A DNA stretch of 64,000 nt from Rachycentron canadum. Lineage: Eukaryota > Chordata > Actinopteri > Carangiformes > Rachycentridae. This document shows, piece by piece, positions 46,938-58,815 of the stretch (position 1 is its first letter; every line of letters begins with the position of its first letter). A program made the translations under genes and the position numbers. A model generated the notes under the pieces. It searched no databases. It saw nothing but the letters and a program-made list of their open reading frames with translations, and was not told the origin of the DNA. The stretch lies in the NCBI GenBank assembly GCA_038496675.1, contig CM076650.1, positions 26,015,320-26,079,319 on the forward strand, in the 5' to 3' direction.

Positions 46938-49152
46938 AAAACAGGTCACCAGAGTTCAATGTTTGTGTCTAGCCTGGCGAAGACACAGTTGCTGCACTCC
47001 CAATTATTAATCACCAAATATAAAACTAAAATGTTATAATAAAAAAAAAAATAATAATTCTCTATTTCAGAAGAACTTTTCCGACAGATTTTCTCACATT
47101 TAAAATATTGTATTTGAGGCACAAGGCCCAATATCAATAAAATTACAATTTACATCTCAAATTTAACATACCACCAAATAATATGAAAACATAAATACGT
47201 TTTTATCACTGTATAAAGTAATGACATGGTAAACTGTCAAAATGCAATTTTATCATTAAAAATTGTACTGTTTTATTATTATTTTTTAACTTTTTAAATT
47301 TAAATTAACATAGAGACTGACTGAATGAAATCCGGCCACATGCTAAGGCTTAATGATGCAAACAACTTCTTCAAACCCCTAACATGTCTAACTAGCACTG
47401 ACTAAGCGCCTTTGTTGCACTTTTTCATATCTGCATTTATGCAAAAGAAGTATTACTCAATACTTACACCAGTGAATTCGACTGCACTGAAGCTTACTGA
47501 TGCCCCTCACATAAAAGTATCAAATGAGTAACTATGAATGTAAATGTTAATGAAATGAACTGATAAATTTTGAATTCCCTTCTTATCAAATAAATAGCAT
47601 GGATTTGGGTTAAATCAGGGTTAAATCATGAGGCATTCTGCAGCCAAACAAAAGTTGTGTTTGAGTTCATAAATATAAAAAAAAAAAAAAAAAAAAATGT
47701 CAAAAAAAAAAAACACTGAATGGAAAGAATTAACACTGTGTATGTGGGAATATTTTAAATTTGGTCTAAAAACATCTGACAATTCCCAGTTCGGGCTCAA
47801 CAGCTGCAAGGCAAGGAGAGAAAACTCATGTAAAGCAGCATTAACTCGCCTCGGTACTAAAGTACTCATGACTATGACTTTGACTCCACTCCAGATTGGC
47901 AAAAATTGTATGACCTGCAATACTGAATATAGTTCAACCATGTGGCCAAACAAAACTGACCTGTTTTTCAAATGAGTTTTTGTCGCTTTTTGTTTGGGAA
48001 GAAAAAAAAAAAAAAACAATTCGATTTCAAATAATAAACAAATGCATTTATGTTTTGTTTTTTTGTCATTTCTGAATTGCGAATGAATTACAGATAATCA
48101 GATGATACCGTAGCCGCCAGCCCTTCCAGTCATGGAGGCTGACCAGGGCGGCCCATGGAACATCTCGGTAGCCAAAAAACACTATGACATATCGATGGAT
48201 TTTGGCATCGATTTTGCCTCCTCACCCCTCGGATCATCTTCACTGTGACGAGCATTTTGAGGAAGGCAACTTGTGTTGTCCTCGTTGTTTATGTTGAGCT
48301 CAGGTCTAAATTTAAAAAGGCTCAACGTGGCACGTTCCTCTTGCTGTCAAGAAATATGGGACTAAAGACTGGTGTTGGAAAAAATGCACTGCACATTTTA
48401 TGTATAAAGAAAAAAAAAAAAAGACATATTTAATAGCACATTTAAAGTGGATCTGATACAAAAAGTCTTCATATCCAGGTTCCCATTAAAAAGGTAAAGG
48501 AACAGAATGATAAAAAAAAAAAAAAAAAAAAAATGAACAACATAACGACACCGGTTTTCCTGTGAAAGGCTGCGAAGGTGTAACATTGAGTATGTGCCCA
48601 CTCTCCTCAGATGCTTCTTTACTAGGGGACTGGTCCCGGTCTGGTCAGCCGAGATGACACAAATGTATACATTTGCTGAAGGAAGGGGGAAATAAAAGCA
48701 ATTAGATACTGGTTTGGGGTGTATTTGTGTATGTATGTGTTTGTATGTTGGTGTTACTCTGCTTGCCTTGGAAAAGATGAGTTCACTGCCAAAAAAGGAA
48801 AAGAAAAAAAATGTTTTTCATAGTGAAAAAATAGAAACGGCAATCACTGCAGTTGGTGCTTGATAGAGCTGTTTGATGGAGTGTGCTTCACCTTATTAAA
48901 ACCCCTTCAAATCATACCTTCCTCTCTGCTACAGACTGCTTAGCCCGGAGAGGATCTCAGAAACACGCTGGTGTTCTCTGAAGAGGGTCTTTCCGATTAC
49001 AGAGCAGAGAGAATTTAAGGGTGGGGGTGTTGAAAAAAAAAAAAAAAAATGAAAAAGAAAAAGAAAAAGTAGGTCATCGTTTTTACTACAATCTCTCTTC
49101 TTTCCCCTCATTGTTGCTGAGCAGCTTTACACCCCCTGCTGTGACCAAGAAA
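46938..49152. other. AT-rich non-coding, no gene confirmed
   Basis: Homopolymer-rich (A/T runs near 47039, 47679-47697, 48002-48016, 48409-48422, 48511-48533 and 49034-49049). A GC-richer patch at 48110-48250 holds a 38-codon frame from ATG 48134 to stop 48246, not recognised and not called. Nothing else seen. Confidence 0.45.
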
Positions 49153-49243
49153 CCAATGATTCCTATTGGCCAAGAGTTGGAGACGACCTGCAGGCAAAGG
49201 GGATATTGGTATTGGATGAACCGGGCAAACAGGGTCTGATTGG
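49153..49243. promoter_or_regulatory. Cluster of five CCAAT boxes
   Basis: CCAAT at 49153 (plus) and ATTGG at 49165, 49205, 49211 and 49239 (CCAAT on minus) lie within 91 bases. CCAAT is the NF-Y binding core and clusters of it are typical of some promoters and enhancers. Two sites overlap too closely (6 bp apart) to be bound together. No TATA box or coding start was identified beside it, so this is a candidate only. Confidence 0.35.
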
Positions 49244-50052
49244 AGGGGAAGCAGGAAGAGGATGGGGGGTGTGGTTGCAGATAGGGGTAAGGCAGGGGTG
49301 ACGCTCCCCTCCCACTGAGTTACCATGGCACCCTGGGGAGAGTGTTGGGGGTGTAGGAGAGGGCGTGTGTATATGTGTAACTATGGAAGCAGGAATAGAA
49401 TGGGGAAAATGGGAATGTATCTTGAATTGTACTGACAGGAGAGACAAAGAGATTGGATGAGAAAAAAAGAGAGAGAGGGAGAGTGATCGGAGAAAGAAAG
49501 AAAAATGGGGGTGAGTGGGCTAATCCCGTCTTTGCTAACAGTATGAGCTGTGTGTGTGTGTGTGTGTGTGCATGAAATTTGTTGAAGTAGAGAATGTATC
49601 GTGCCTTGTACAGACCCCCAATGGAAACTGCTCAACATCCACATTTTGCCAAAAACATGGCCCTAAAGCTTTGAAATTCTGTCTCCAAAAACAGCCCAAC
49701 AGTGTCCACAGTGCAATCCATAATAAACCCATAACAAAAAGGACAATTTTTGAGTGTTGAATGAATCCCCAAGTACACACGGACTGTATGGGGCTAACAC
49801 GCTGGATTTTGCTTGAATTATCCATCATTGACCAAACAATCACAGTTGTCCTCTGTACACAGGAAACAATAGAGTTCTATTGTTTACGGCCTTTCGATCC
49901 AGAAACTCAGCCTTATTGTGTATGGAATATATGAATGCGTGAAGCATATGAACGACACTGTGTTGTGATCTTCATCAGGCTTGGTGGAGAGTCAGGATGT
50001 GCGGGTCCAGTTGGTGAATGGGTGGGTGTGTGGCATACCAAATATGACCTGC
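49244..50052. other. Non-coding, no gene seen
   Basis: Includes a purine-rich patch at 49437-49508 and a TG array at 49551-49570. Open frames across them are low complexity. Confidence 0.5.
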
Positions 50053-50114
50053 AATTATTATTATTATTATTGTTGTTGTTGTTGCTGTTGTTGTTGTCAT
50101 TATCATTATTATTT
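50053..50114. repeat. (ATT)n(GTT)n compound microsatellite
   Basis: ATT triplets change to GTT triplets with one GCT, then back to ATT. Confidence 0.93.
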
Positions 50115-51920
50115 TAAACCATTGACATAATCTGACTTGAAACACAACCACAAGTGTTTTGACTGCCCATATTTAGCATGACCACTTTAAGGTGTCTCTC
50201 TGAACCCCGGCCATTCCTTTCCAGCTTTGGAATTGTCAGGGCCGCCAATAAAATAAATAAAGGTATTTACGGGACTTATACCCTGTCTGAGTGAGGCAAT
50301 TTTGGACATAAATGAACATATTAACCGTGTTTTGATGACCTACATACAAACTACTTTGAAGTTAAGCATAATCACAGTGTCTTTGCGTTCATCAAATTTC
50401 CCAAAGCTTTATTTTTTATTTTTTTGTATGGTCATGTCTTCTCCAAATTCTTCTTGTTTTATTCTGCTTCATTCAGCCTTGGAAACAAAACCCAAGATAT
50501 AATCTTTAAAAACATGGAAAATGGAATTATCTATCTTTAGCTTTACCTGCCAAGCAAATCCACGATGATAATATGAAATCAGGAGGTCATGTCTTACCCT
50601 CTGCCACACATTTGGACCTCTTACGTTTAGAATGTCACAAAACCTTTCAGTGCATACATTTTTTTAATTTTTTTCTTTTTATTTTGTGGGGTCTTGAGTC
50701 ACAGTATATTTAATGAAAACACACGAGCAGGTGATTTTCTGAGTGATTTATACAATAACAATAAATTTAATTTGTTTATTGTTGTGTTTGAGGGTTATTC
50801 AGTCTTTCCCAGTAGGGAACATGGATTGGTACTCTGGATTGACTCTGCTGCTTTTCAGGTCTCATAATGGTGAGTCCTCAGGAAAGCAGATAACCACGGT
50901 AACTTAAACTGCGTGGCTAACCTGCTTTAGTACAAGATATGCACAGGCATCTGGAAAAATGACCAGTACACTGAATAAATATGTTTTTACTGCCACAATT
51001 CCAACTCCAAAATCCAACAGTAACGAAAACCAAAATGACAAGGAAAGAATATACGTGAACATTACTATATTACCATATAAAATGAGGGTTCTTTACAGAA
51101 TAGGACTTTATTTTCCTCTATGATTTATTGTATCCGAGATATAATAAATATTTGTAGCATTTCTAGGGCGTTTGCCCACACTTTTTTTTTTTTACAAACT
51201 GTGCTTCTTTTAAAAAAGCTTACACAATCTGACAATGGTTCATTAATAATAGATGAAATCTCCGTTGGATGCTAAGTTAGATGAAACTCTTACAGGATTT
51301 ATTTGCGCAATACATTACACCTGTATTCCATCACTGCAGACTCATTCTGCCAAGAAAATATGACCAGTGAAAGCTATGCACACTGTCTTAATGAAGTCAC
51401 AATAAGTGTTTTTTTTGTTTTTTTGTTTTTTTACATTCACCCCCTCTGCGGGTCCACTAAACATTTCCTGCCTCAGAGGAAACACTATTGCTTCCCTTCT
51501 TTCTCCATGCAGAAGAACACAGGCACTGCCACGACTTGCCAGCGGCCATGTTTACTTTATCCAGCAAATATGAATTATTCTGTAATGACATTCAGCATCA
51601 GTGGTTTGAAATTGGCATTCCAACTTATCCTGCCAGCTTTAAACATGGAAACATATTGTTTCTCTTAAGGAAAAAAAAAAACTAGTGTTTATTCAGACTT
51701 GAGATTCTCATGACTGTAAAGGCAAATCTCTCTTAAATACAGAGTTGTGTCTTGTCTCATGATTTTGTGCTGCAGGCCTCTCTCCTGTACCTTGCTGCAC
51801 TCTCCTTGGACGCCTTCACCTTCCTGCACTCCTTCCTGCTTTCACTCCTTCAACAACACCCCTCTGTATTGTGGCGCAGGCACCAGATACAGTTCACCTA
51901 TGTTCAGAGAGAGCATGATT
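50115..51920. other. Non-coding, no gene seen
   Basis: AT-rich unique sequence with T runs near 51183 and 51409-51433. An open frame at 51303-51668 is unrecognised and lacks splice or promoter support. Confidence 0.45.
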
Positions 51921-51923
51921 ACA

Positions 51924-51982
<59 letters not shown>

Positions 51983-52007
51983 GCACACGCACATGTGCAC
52001 ACACACC
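51921..52007. repeat. (CA)n array with CG interruptions
   Basis: CA repeats with CGCGCG and GCGCACACGCACATGTGCAC variants over about 87 bases. Alternating purine-pyrimidine sequence, prone to Z-DNA. Confidence 0.95.
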
Positions 52008-52437
52008 AACAGATTTGTTACAGAGTTCGACAGATACAAAATATTAACAATGCTCCCTGTATGAATCATTTTTCATAAATTAGCATTTTTCTTCCCTCCA
52101 CATTTACTCAGCACATCACAACAGCCCAATGTAGGGCAGTAGAATGAGCGTAATGCTCCTAATGCTATTTCCACAGGAAAAGATCCAAAGTAGCATGTGC
52201 TTAACAACCCAGACAAGAAGCAAAACTGTGAGAGATACAGAGGTTGCGGGAGAATTAACCTCATTAACCAGTGTGACAAATGCACTTGCGGTCAAAAGTT
52301 TGCAGCAGCATCTCACTGCTGTCTCACTCACCCAGTGTGCAGTGCATCACTGCAGCACTGAGTCTGCTGGTCGTGTGCTCTCTGACACACATGCCACTAC
52401 CATGCTAATCCAGTTAGCACTGTGGCCTGCTGCCTGA

Positions 52438-52438
<1 letters not shown>
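52008..52438. other. Non-coding, no gene seen
   Basis: Unique sequence between two CA arrays. The overlapping frames on both strands are unrecognised. Confidence 0.4.
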
Positions 52439-52471
<33 letters not shown>

Positions 52472-52479
52472 CACACACA
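52439..52479. repeat. (CA)n microsatellite
   Basis: CA array with one CAGG interruption. Confidence 0.95.
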
Positions 52480-53263
52480 TTCAAAAGCTGTTTGTGGAAT
52501 GTGAACTCACTAAGCCTCTCTACAGGCTGACAAGCTGAACACATGGAAGGTTTTTTTTTGTCTTTGTTTTGTTTTTTTTTGGTTTTTTTTGCACAGCGTT
52601 ATACACAGTCTGACTAATGATGACATGATGATGATGATGACATACTGTTTCAACACCAGAGACCATTTTTCAGCACTGGTTTCACACTTCAAGCGGACTA
52701 CGGCCAATGACGAATCAGTGAAACGGACACCCATGTAAACAAAAAGAGATAAAAAAAAAAAAAAAAAAAAGCTGAGAGTCAGATTTACCCTTTAGGACCA
52801 CTGCATACTTTACCATAGAAGTGTAATATATGAAGGGCTGACCTTTTCTGACTCACGGCCCACGCCACTCTCAAAACTGCTATAGAATTCTGGGAATTTG
52901 ATCTTTGACGCTACAGCAGCTACTTAAAATAGATAAAATGCCCAAATTTTTGTGATCTCCAGTCTCATTCATCTGCTGCAGGGACACACAGTGTTTTCTA
53001 GACTCCTTGGAAGAAAAAAAATCGCTATAACTTCTATACTTTCATAGCATGGTTGTTCACACGTGAGTCTAGCTTAGCCCTAACTACCTGTTTTAGCGAA
53101 TGCCATCGATAACCTCGAATATTTACTTACAGCAACAAATTCTGCTTACACTTGAGCCTAAGCAAGTATTTGCTGGTTGCCACAGTGTTCATAATAGACC
53201 ATCTTTTGCTTGGGGGGGGGGATGAATCATCTCAGAGATGAAAGGAACGCAAGGGAGGCAAGT
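52480..53263. other. Non-coding with simple repeats
   Basis: A TTTTTG-type T-rich run at 52550-52590, a GATGAT run near 52618-52640, an A run at 52752-52770 and a G run at 53212-53221. No gene seen. Confidence 0.5.
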
Positions 53264-53396
53264 TGAGTGGAAAAGGGAAAAAAATAAAAAAAATGAGAAG
53301 GAAAGGAGGAGGTAAGGCCAGAGGAAAGGAAGGAATCAGGAAGGGGGCAGGAGGAGAGAAGATAAAAGGGTGAGAGAATGGATGAAAAGTGGGGGA
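53264..53396. repeat. Purine-rich tract
   Basis: The plus strand is nearly all A and G (GGAAAGGAGGAGG-type words). The minus-strand frame across it is rich in Pro, Phe and Leu purely through composition. Confidence 0.7.
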
Positions 53397-54439
53397 TTCC
53401 CTTCTTTTGGTAAATACTCCCTTACTGAGCTGTGTCTTGATCCAGCTGTCAAGCCTCAGTTGGACAGAATGCAACGCCGCCCGTTAAAAGATTGAAGAAA
53501 AACAAAGCGACATGAAAGCTTTCATTGTAAACAAGTCAATGCAACTGAGGAACAGAACAGACCTGTTTTATTTTGTCTCAGATAAATAAAAAGAATTGTT
53601 CTCTTATTCTTCAGATGCTTTCTATTTCTGCGCCAGCAAGAGAAACCACAGGAAATGCTTTCTTTTAATACACATTAAATAAGTCCTTCAGAGCCCCAAA
53701 CATGTTTTGTTTGTGAGTCTGGAATCACTCACGCATCAGGGAATTTTCCCACAACTATAGTATCTGTAGGCTTGTTTTAATTCTGCGACTCTCCTCAACA
53801 GAGTTTTTTTTTTTTTTTCTTTTTAGTTGCTGTTTATTCATTTAGCTGGCAATTATCTTGAAAACATACTCGCAAATAATAATAAAAAAAACACAGTGGA
53901 CAGAGCAACAGATCTGACTTCACGGGGTTAGCGAACGCAACACATTTTCCCTGCGTTGCAAGAATTTATCAGCCTTTTAGCAAAAAGTGTCATTCTTCCC
54001 ATACACTGAGCATTTGGTATTTGATATTCAGTCTTTGGTGGAGGTTCGGCCTGTAACTGTTTTGGCTGCTAGCAATATCATGAATAGATGTTTTTTTTTT
54101 TTTTCTTGTCCCGACAAATAAATTGCTTGCAGAGAAAGTCTGTCAGTCATTTCACCAAAGGTTGACTGTGTTACCTGGACAGCTCCAAAATATATGGGAA
54201 TGATCTGTCAGCTATTTCCTATAGACCCCATCCCAACTGCTTCATCTCTACACATTTATACCCAGGGAAAACAACATATCTGACCTACAGATTTCTTTTC
54301 AAAAACACTTTTCTCTTTGCTCTGTATGGGGAATGTTTTGTGTTATTATTTTAAACTTCTGGGCAGAACAGTGACACCGCTTTACAGAAAACCAGGCTAG
54401 AGACGTAACCACATCTGCTGAGTTGAAAACAAGTAACTA
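53397..54439. other. Non-coding, no gene seen
   Basis: Unique sequence with T runs at 53803-53818 and 54091-54104. Nothing recognised. Confidence 0.45.
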
Positions 54440-54550
54440 TCTGTCAGGAATAATTTATAACAGGCAGATTCAGGGAACATGATTAATTAAAATCTGGTCT
54501 TAATTAACAGCCTTAATCAATAGAGCTCATTACCAGCTCTGCTGGAGGTA
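54440..54550. promoter_or_regulatory. Candidate homeodomain-site cluster
   Basis: GATTAATTAAAAT at 54481, CTTAATTAACAG at 54499, CTTAATCAATAG at 54512 and CTCATTACC at 54527 pack four TAAT-type cores into about 55 bases. An imperfect dyad AGAGCT...AGCTCT (54523-54540) spans the last one. The sequence is not a simple repeat. Such clusters are typical of developmental enhancers, but function is inferred. Confidence 0.35.
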
Positions 54551-54570
54551 TCACAGGTAGGCCTTCAGTC

Positions 54571-54664
54571 CACACACACACACAGTCACACAGACACACA
54601 TACATTCATATTGTCACCAACACACACACACACACACACAGTCACACACAGTCACACGCACACC
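54571..54664. repeat. Interrupted (CA)n array
   Basis: CA repeats interrupted by CAGTCACA and CATACATTCATATTGTCAC segments. Confidence 0.92.
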
Positions 54665-54752
54665 CAGCAGGACATCCCAGAAGTAATGACTTATTTTTGG
54701 TGGATTTCAAAAGAACTCCTCTGGGTTCAATATATTTCCTTGGGATATTCAA

Positions 54753-54754
<2 letters not shown>

Positions 54755-54786
<32 letters not shown>
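54755..54786. repeat. (CA)n microsatellite
   Basis: Perfect CA array of about 32 bases. Confidence 0.95.
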
Positions 54787-54789
<3 letters not shown>

Positions 54790-56397
54790 TGCACAAGCGC
54801 ACAGTAGTGCCACAGAAAAGTCTTGCCAAAATTCAAAACATGAAAATTAAAATGAAGTCATCTATAATCAAAGTGAAATGAAGTGAATTTAATTAAATAA
54901 AGTTAAATGTAATGTTTTACCTTAATTTATTGAGAGCAGCAGCAGTAGGCCCCACTACAAGACACCCCACCCCCACCCCCTCCCACCCCCCGACCGGTTA
55001 ACCAGAAGATGCTTTTAAAAAAAAAGGATGTAGTGAGACTTTATGTTTCCTAAAAACGACCCAAATTCCACAGAGCTCTCAGCCATATTTGATCTGAAAA
55101 GTTCCAGCAGCTGGAAGTCGCCCTACAGGATCAGGACAGTTTTAATGGCAGACAGACCCAGACTACAGCTACTGGACATTCACGCTCAAGTCCGATGAGA
55201 AATATTTGAAATAGTGGGAGCACGTCCAAGAGTTGGCTCCAACCAATCACGGCACTGCTCCGCGTGGTGAAATTAGCAGCGCCACCGTTTAGGCAGCCAT
55301 CCAGCAGGCTGATTCATAATTAATCACAACAGTTGAACATCTGCAGAGCTGCATTTTGGCATCTAAAAATAAATATATCATAGTGTTTGTTATGAAAAGC
55401 TCTCTACCACCACCTTGTTAAGAAGACAAAGACAATTTTCAGCCTTCTAAATCCTTCAAAACAGGAAATTTATTTGCTATAAATAATAAATAATAAACTA
55501 GGTTTATTTATTTATTTTTATTTTTATTTTTTTTACACACATTAATTAAGTTAACATGCAAAATAAGCATTGGTGTGTCGATGCAAGGTCAATGTGTGGG
55601 TATTTGAGCAAAACTAGCATTATATAATTATCATTTCAATTAAACTGTGCCTTTGATCTTTAAAATGGGTTTACTGGGTTTGCATATGATGTCAATTTAT
55701 ATTATCTTTATATGTTCATATTTCCATAACTTTAAATGTCTAAACATTTTCCTCCATTTTTACAAACATTTGTACCAGTGCGGTGACTAAGCATAATTTC
55801 TCAGATTGACTATGTGACTATTATGTATTATTACACTCACCTCCAGTAAATACAGCACCCAAAGCTTTAAATTGTAGCCTTTTCAGTTTACTATCATCAT
55901 TTTCAGTGTATTTTCTTTAATAGTGTCTAGACTGCTGAGCACACTGTGATTACAGACTGTTGTGGATATTTTAATGATCTGTTACGTAGAGCAAACATCA
56001 TAAAAACAAGAATGGCACCTATTATTTGTATACAATGTGTTGCCTTACAGTATATGTTAAATACATAAATCTAAATAAAGTTTTTTTTGCACATTATATC
56101 ATTTTATTACCAATTTGAACAGACACCGATAGAGACCACAGCCTGCGATGATGCACAGTTTTCGAGAAATATGTGAAATCACTTTTTTTTTATAGTAATA
56201 ATAATTTCCATATGTGTGAGAAAAGTGCAGTATGAGAGATTCTAATCCAGATTCAACAAAAATTTAAATGAAGACAGAGCTCTTTCCCCAAAATCCCGAA
56301 ATAACACATTTTTTAACATACATTTCGGATTTAAATTATTAGATTTTTGAGTGTTGTATAACAGTAGGTGGGGAAATGGTGGTTTGATATTTAGAAC
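54787..56397. other. Non-coding, no gene seen
   Basis: A C-rich patch at 54959-54992 (CCCACCCCC units) is followed by unique sequence. A GC-richer part at 55195-55310 could be an unrecognised repeat. AT-rich with TTTATTTA words near 55500-55535. No exon recognised. Confidence 0.45.
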
Positions 56398-56434
56398 TCA
56401 CACACACACGCACACACACACACACACACACACA
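56398..56434. repeat. (CA)n microsatellite
   Basis: CA array with one CG interruption. Confidence 0.95.
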
Positions 56435-57194
56435 AACCCTAACAGCAATGAAGACTGTGTTTACTCAGTTACAACTCAATTTGGTGACATCATTTTATTT
56501 GGTAGCCAATCATATTATAGCTCAGCTTGTGTAAGCATGAAGGACTTGGTACATGGTAAGCGATGAAGAGAGAGAGGACAGAGAGGGAACACGCAGGAGT
56601 GTATGTGTGTGCTCATCTCAGGGGGATTTTAGCCAGATGTCAAACCGAAGTTACGGCCGCAACTCAGCTCAGCTGCTGGGTGCCACTTCAAACATTCTCT
56701 TTCTATCCGTGTGTGCGTGTATACGTGTTTGTGTGTGTGTGTGTGTGTATACAGTATGCACACTCACGAGCAGTGCTTTCATCTGCACACCTACGGTGAA
56801 GCACTGTGGGGGGGTTTGGACGACTGAGTGCTCTCATACACACACATGCACACACACAAGGCTGGGGCTGCATGTTGAGCAGCTCTGGCTTCACCCTAAT
56901 GTGCTGCAAGGTGTTAGCAGAGCAGAATGCTCTGGAATGACTTAGAAAACAAACTTGCCCGTTCCAACTAGTGTGAGTTTCTAAGGTGTAATCTGCCAAA
57001 AGTTGAAAGACTTTATTTGAACTGTGTTTATTTGAAACGGTGTTTCACACCGAAGGTCAAACTTTCATATCAACTTGCACTTAAACTTACATTCATTCAC
57101 TCAATTTCATATTTCAAGTCTGGTTGCTTAGGTGTTACATTACTATAGAAGAAATGATAACCATTTGAAATGACATTGAAACTTCACAGCCTAC
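56435..57194. other. Non-coding with (TG)n
   Basis: Contains a TG array at about 56729-56749 and CA-rich patches at 56838-56860. The frames across it are low complexity. No gene seen. Confidence 0.5.
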
Positions 57195-57558
57195 CTGCGT
57201 ATTGTTGCTGACCATGTCCATACCTTTATGACCACAAAGTTCCCATCTCCTGATGGCTACTTCCAGCAGGATAATGCGCTAATGTCACGAAACCCAAATA
57301 GCCACAGTCATCAGATCTCAATACACGAGAGTAACTTTTTTGATGTGGTGGAACAGGATGTCATCGTGGCTGTGCAGGCAACAAATCTGCAGCAACTGCA
57401 TAATGCTATTATGTCAATATGAACCATAATTTTCAAAGGGATACTTGTAGCACCTTCTTGAATCTATGCCATGAAGAATTGAGGCAGTTCTGAGGGCAAA
57501 ACGAAATCCAGCCTAGTACTAGCAAGGTGTGCCTAATAAAAATTGCCGGTGAGTGTAT
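57195..57558 (+). mobile_element. 3' remnant of a Tc1-like transposon
   Basis: Begins abruptly inside the transposase with TATTGTTGCTGACCATGTCC and ends with the terminal sequence GCCGGTGAGTGTA at 57558. Coding wording FQQDNALMS near 57264 is the second catalytic Asp region (family: FQQDNAPCH). Then come FFDVVEQDVIV, VQATNLQQLHNAIMS and a stop at 57420. Past the stop, relics of ESMPRRI and the C-terminus are visible as CTTGAATCTATGCCATGAAG. The left two thirds, including the first terminal repeat, is missing. A different Tc1-like family from the two elements at 26.6 and 41.1 kb. Confidence 0.85.
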
Positions 57559-57597
57559 ATTTGCATATGGTAAGTGACCTACAAGTGAGGGACAGCA

Positions 57598-58036
57598 CTA
57601 AAGCCTCAGAGCATTAGTGACTGTAATTTGATTCGGGTGGGAACTGAGTAGCCAGTGGAGCTCAAGCACCAGACAGGCTGCTTGACCAGAGGCCTGCCAG
57701 CAGAACATTGCAGTAGTGGAGGCAAGGGATAACCATGAAGCCATGAAGAAAAGTTGGGTGTACTGGATTAGAGAAGGCCTGTTCTTTCTAGAGTTGTAAA
57801 GTACGAAGCAGGGTTGGATGAGGTTCAACCGTTCAGTAGAGACGATGATTTTAAATGTGTCAATCCCTCAGCCATGTAGATATATCATAGAGACAAACTG
57901 ATATTCCACAGGATTGTCTCGAGGGAACGGCAGGTATGGCATGGTGTTGTCTGCAAAACAGTGATATGAGAAGATATGCAAAACAGGCAGCTGCGAAGAG
58001 AAGGGAACCCAATACAGAGCCTTTGGGCACTCCTAG
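57598..58036 (-). pseudogene. Decayed L2-like LINE reverse transcriptase (antisense)
   Basis: On the minus strand from 58033 it reads GVPKGSVLGSLLFA, matching the reverse-transcriptase motif GVPQGSVLGPLLFA. In another frame at 57957-57946 FADN stands where the catalytic YADD should be (HCFADNTMPYL against HCYADDTQLYL), so two of four catalytic-box residues are changed. Further on, LIQPCFVLYNSRKNRPSLI and then LHWLLSSHPNQI match the C-terminal part (LIRPRF-L-NLRK...LHWLPV). Frameshifts throughout. Its opposite orientation to the L2-like copy at 18.2 kb and different decay show independent insertions. Confidence 0.85.
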
Positions 58037-58559
58037 GAGGGATTAGGAGGTTTGTCATTGCCACGACTCACCAAAGGAGAGCATCATCCTCAAGAATTCA
58101 AAACTGGGATTTCTGCTCAGCAACATGGCGGTTGTGGTAAGAAGTACGCTGAAATGCTATGTGTATATATGTCAAAGAAATGAGAAATTAACAAAACCAA
58201 ACTGCATCCACCCATCAGTGGCCGCTGCACCAAATTGTTAACACCAATGACAACATGCCAAAATGTCGTCACCAAGACACAGTGCACTAATATTGCTGGT
58301 CTAAGCTATCAAATGTATCACATTGTTCACTACTATGGTGCTTTCTATCATTGTTCCATACAACGACATATCAAACAGCAGGTACATTTAATGAGACCAA
58401 ATGGAAACACATAATGTACCCAGGTAATGACATGAGTACAAAATGAATGGAGGAAAAAGTTTCATATCCCCTTCTACACCTATTTCCCCCACTCAACTGG
58501 CTCATAGTGGAGGAATTGTGAAGACAGCAGTAATAATGACGATAATAGAATAATGTAAC
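58037..58559. other. Non-coding, no gene seen
   Basis: Unique sequence following the LINE fragment. Nothing recognised. Confidence 0.4.
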
Positions 58560-58815
58560 CAGAGAGACATAGAAACAGTGAGGAAGACAAAAAAAAAAAA
58601 AAAAAAAAGGTGAGGATACAGGAGGTGAGAATACAGTGAAATGGTAAAGAGTTTGAGTCAAAACTTATAAAGAAATAGCCCTAGAGGAGGAAAGAGAATT
58701 GTATTGAAAAATAATAATTCAAAAAATAGAGAATAATAGAGAGATATGGAGGAAAGAAAGACAGACAGATGGAAAGGAAAAAAGGGAGAGAAACAACAGA
58801 GAGGAGAGACATTTG
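58560..58815. repeat. Purine-rich tract with poly-A
   Basis: A/G-biased plus strand with an A run at 58590-58608 and GAGA/GGAAAG words. Confidence 0.65.

Noticed and set aside
48134..48248. 38-codon frame with mixed composition (starts MEADQGGPWN)
   Set aside because: Too short, no splice or promoter signal, not recognised. A peptide search would be needed before calling it.
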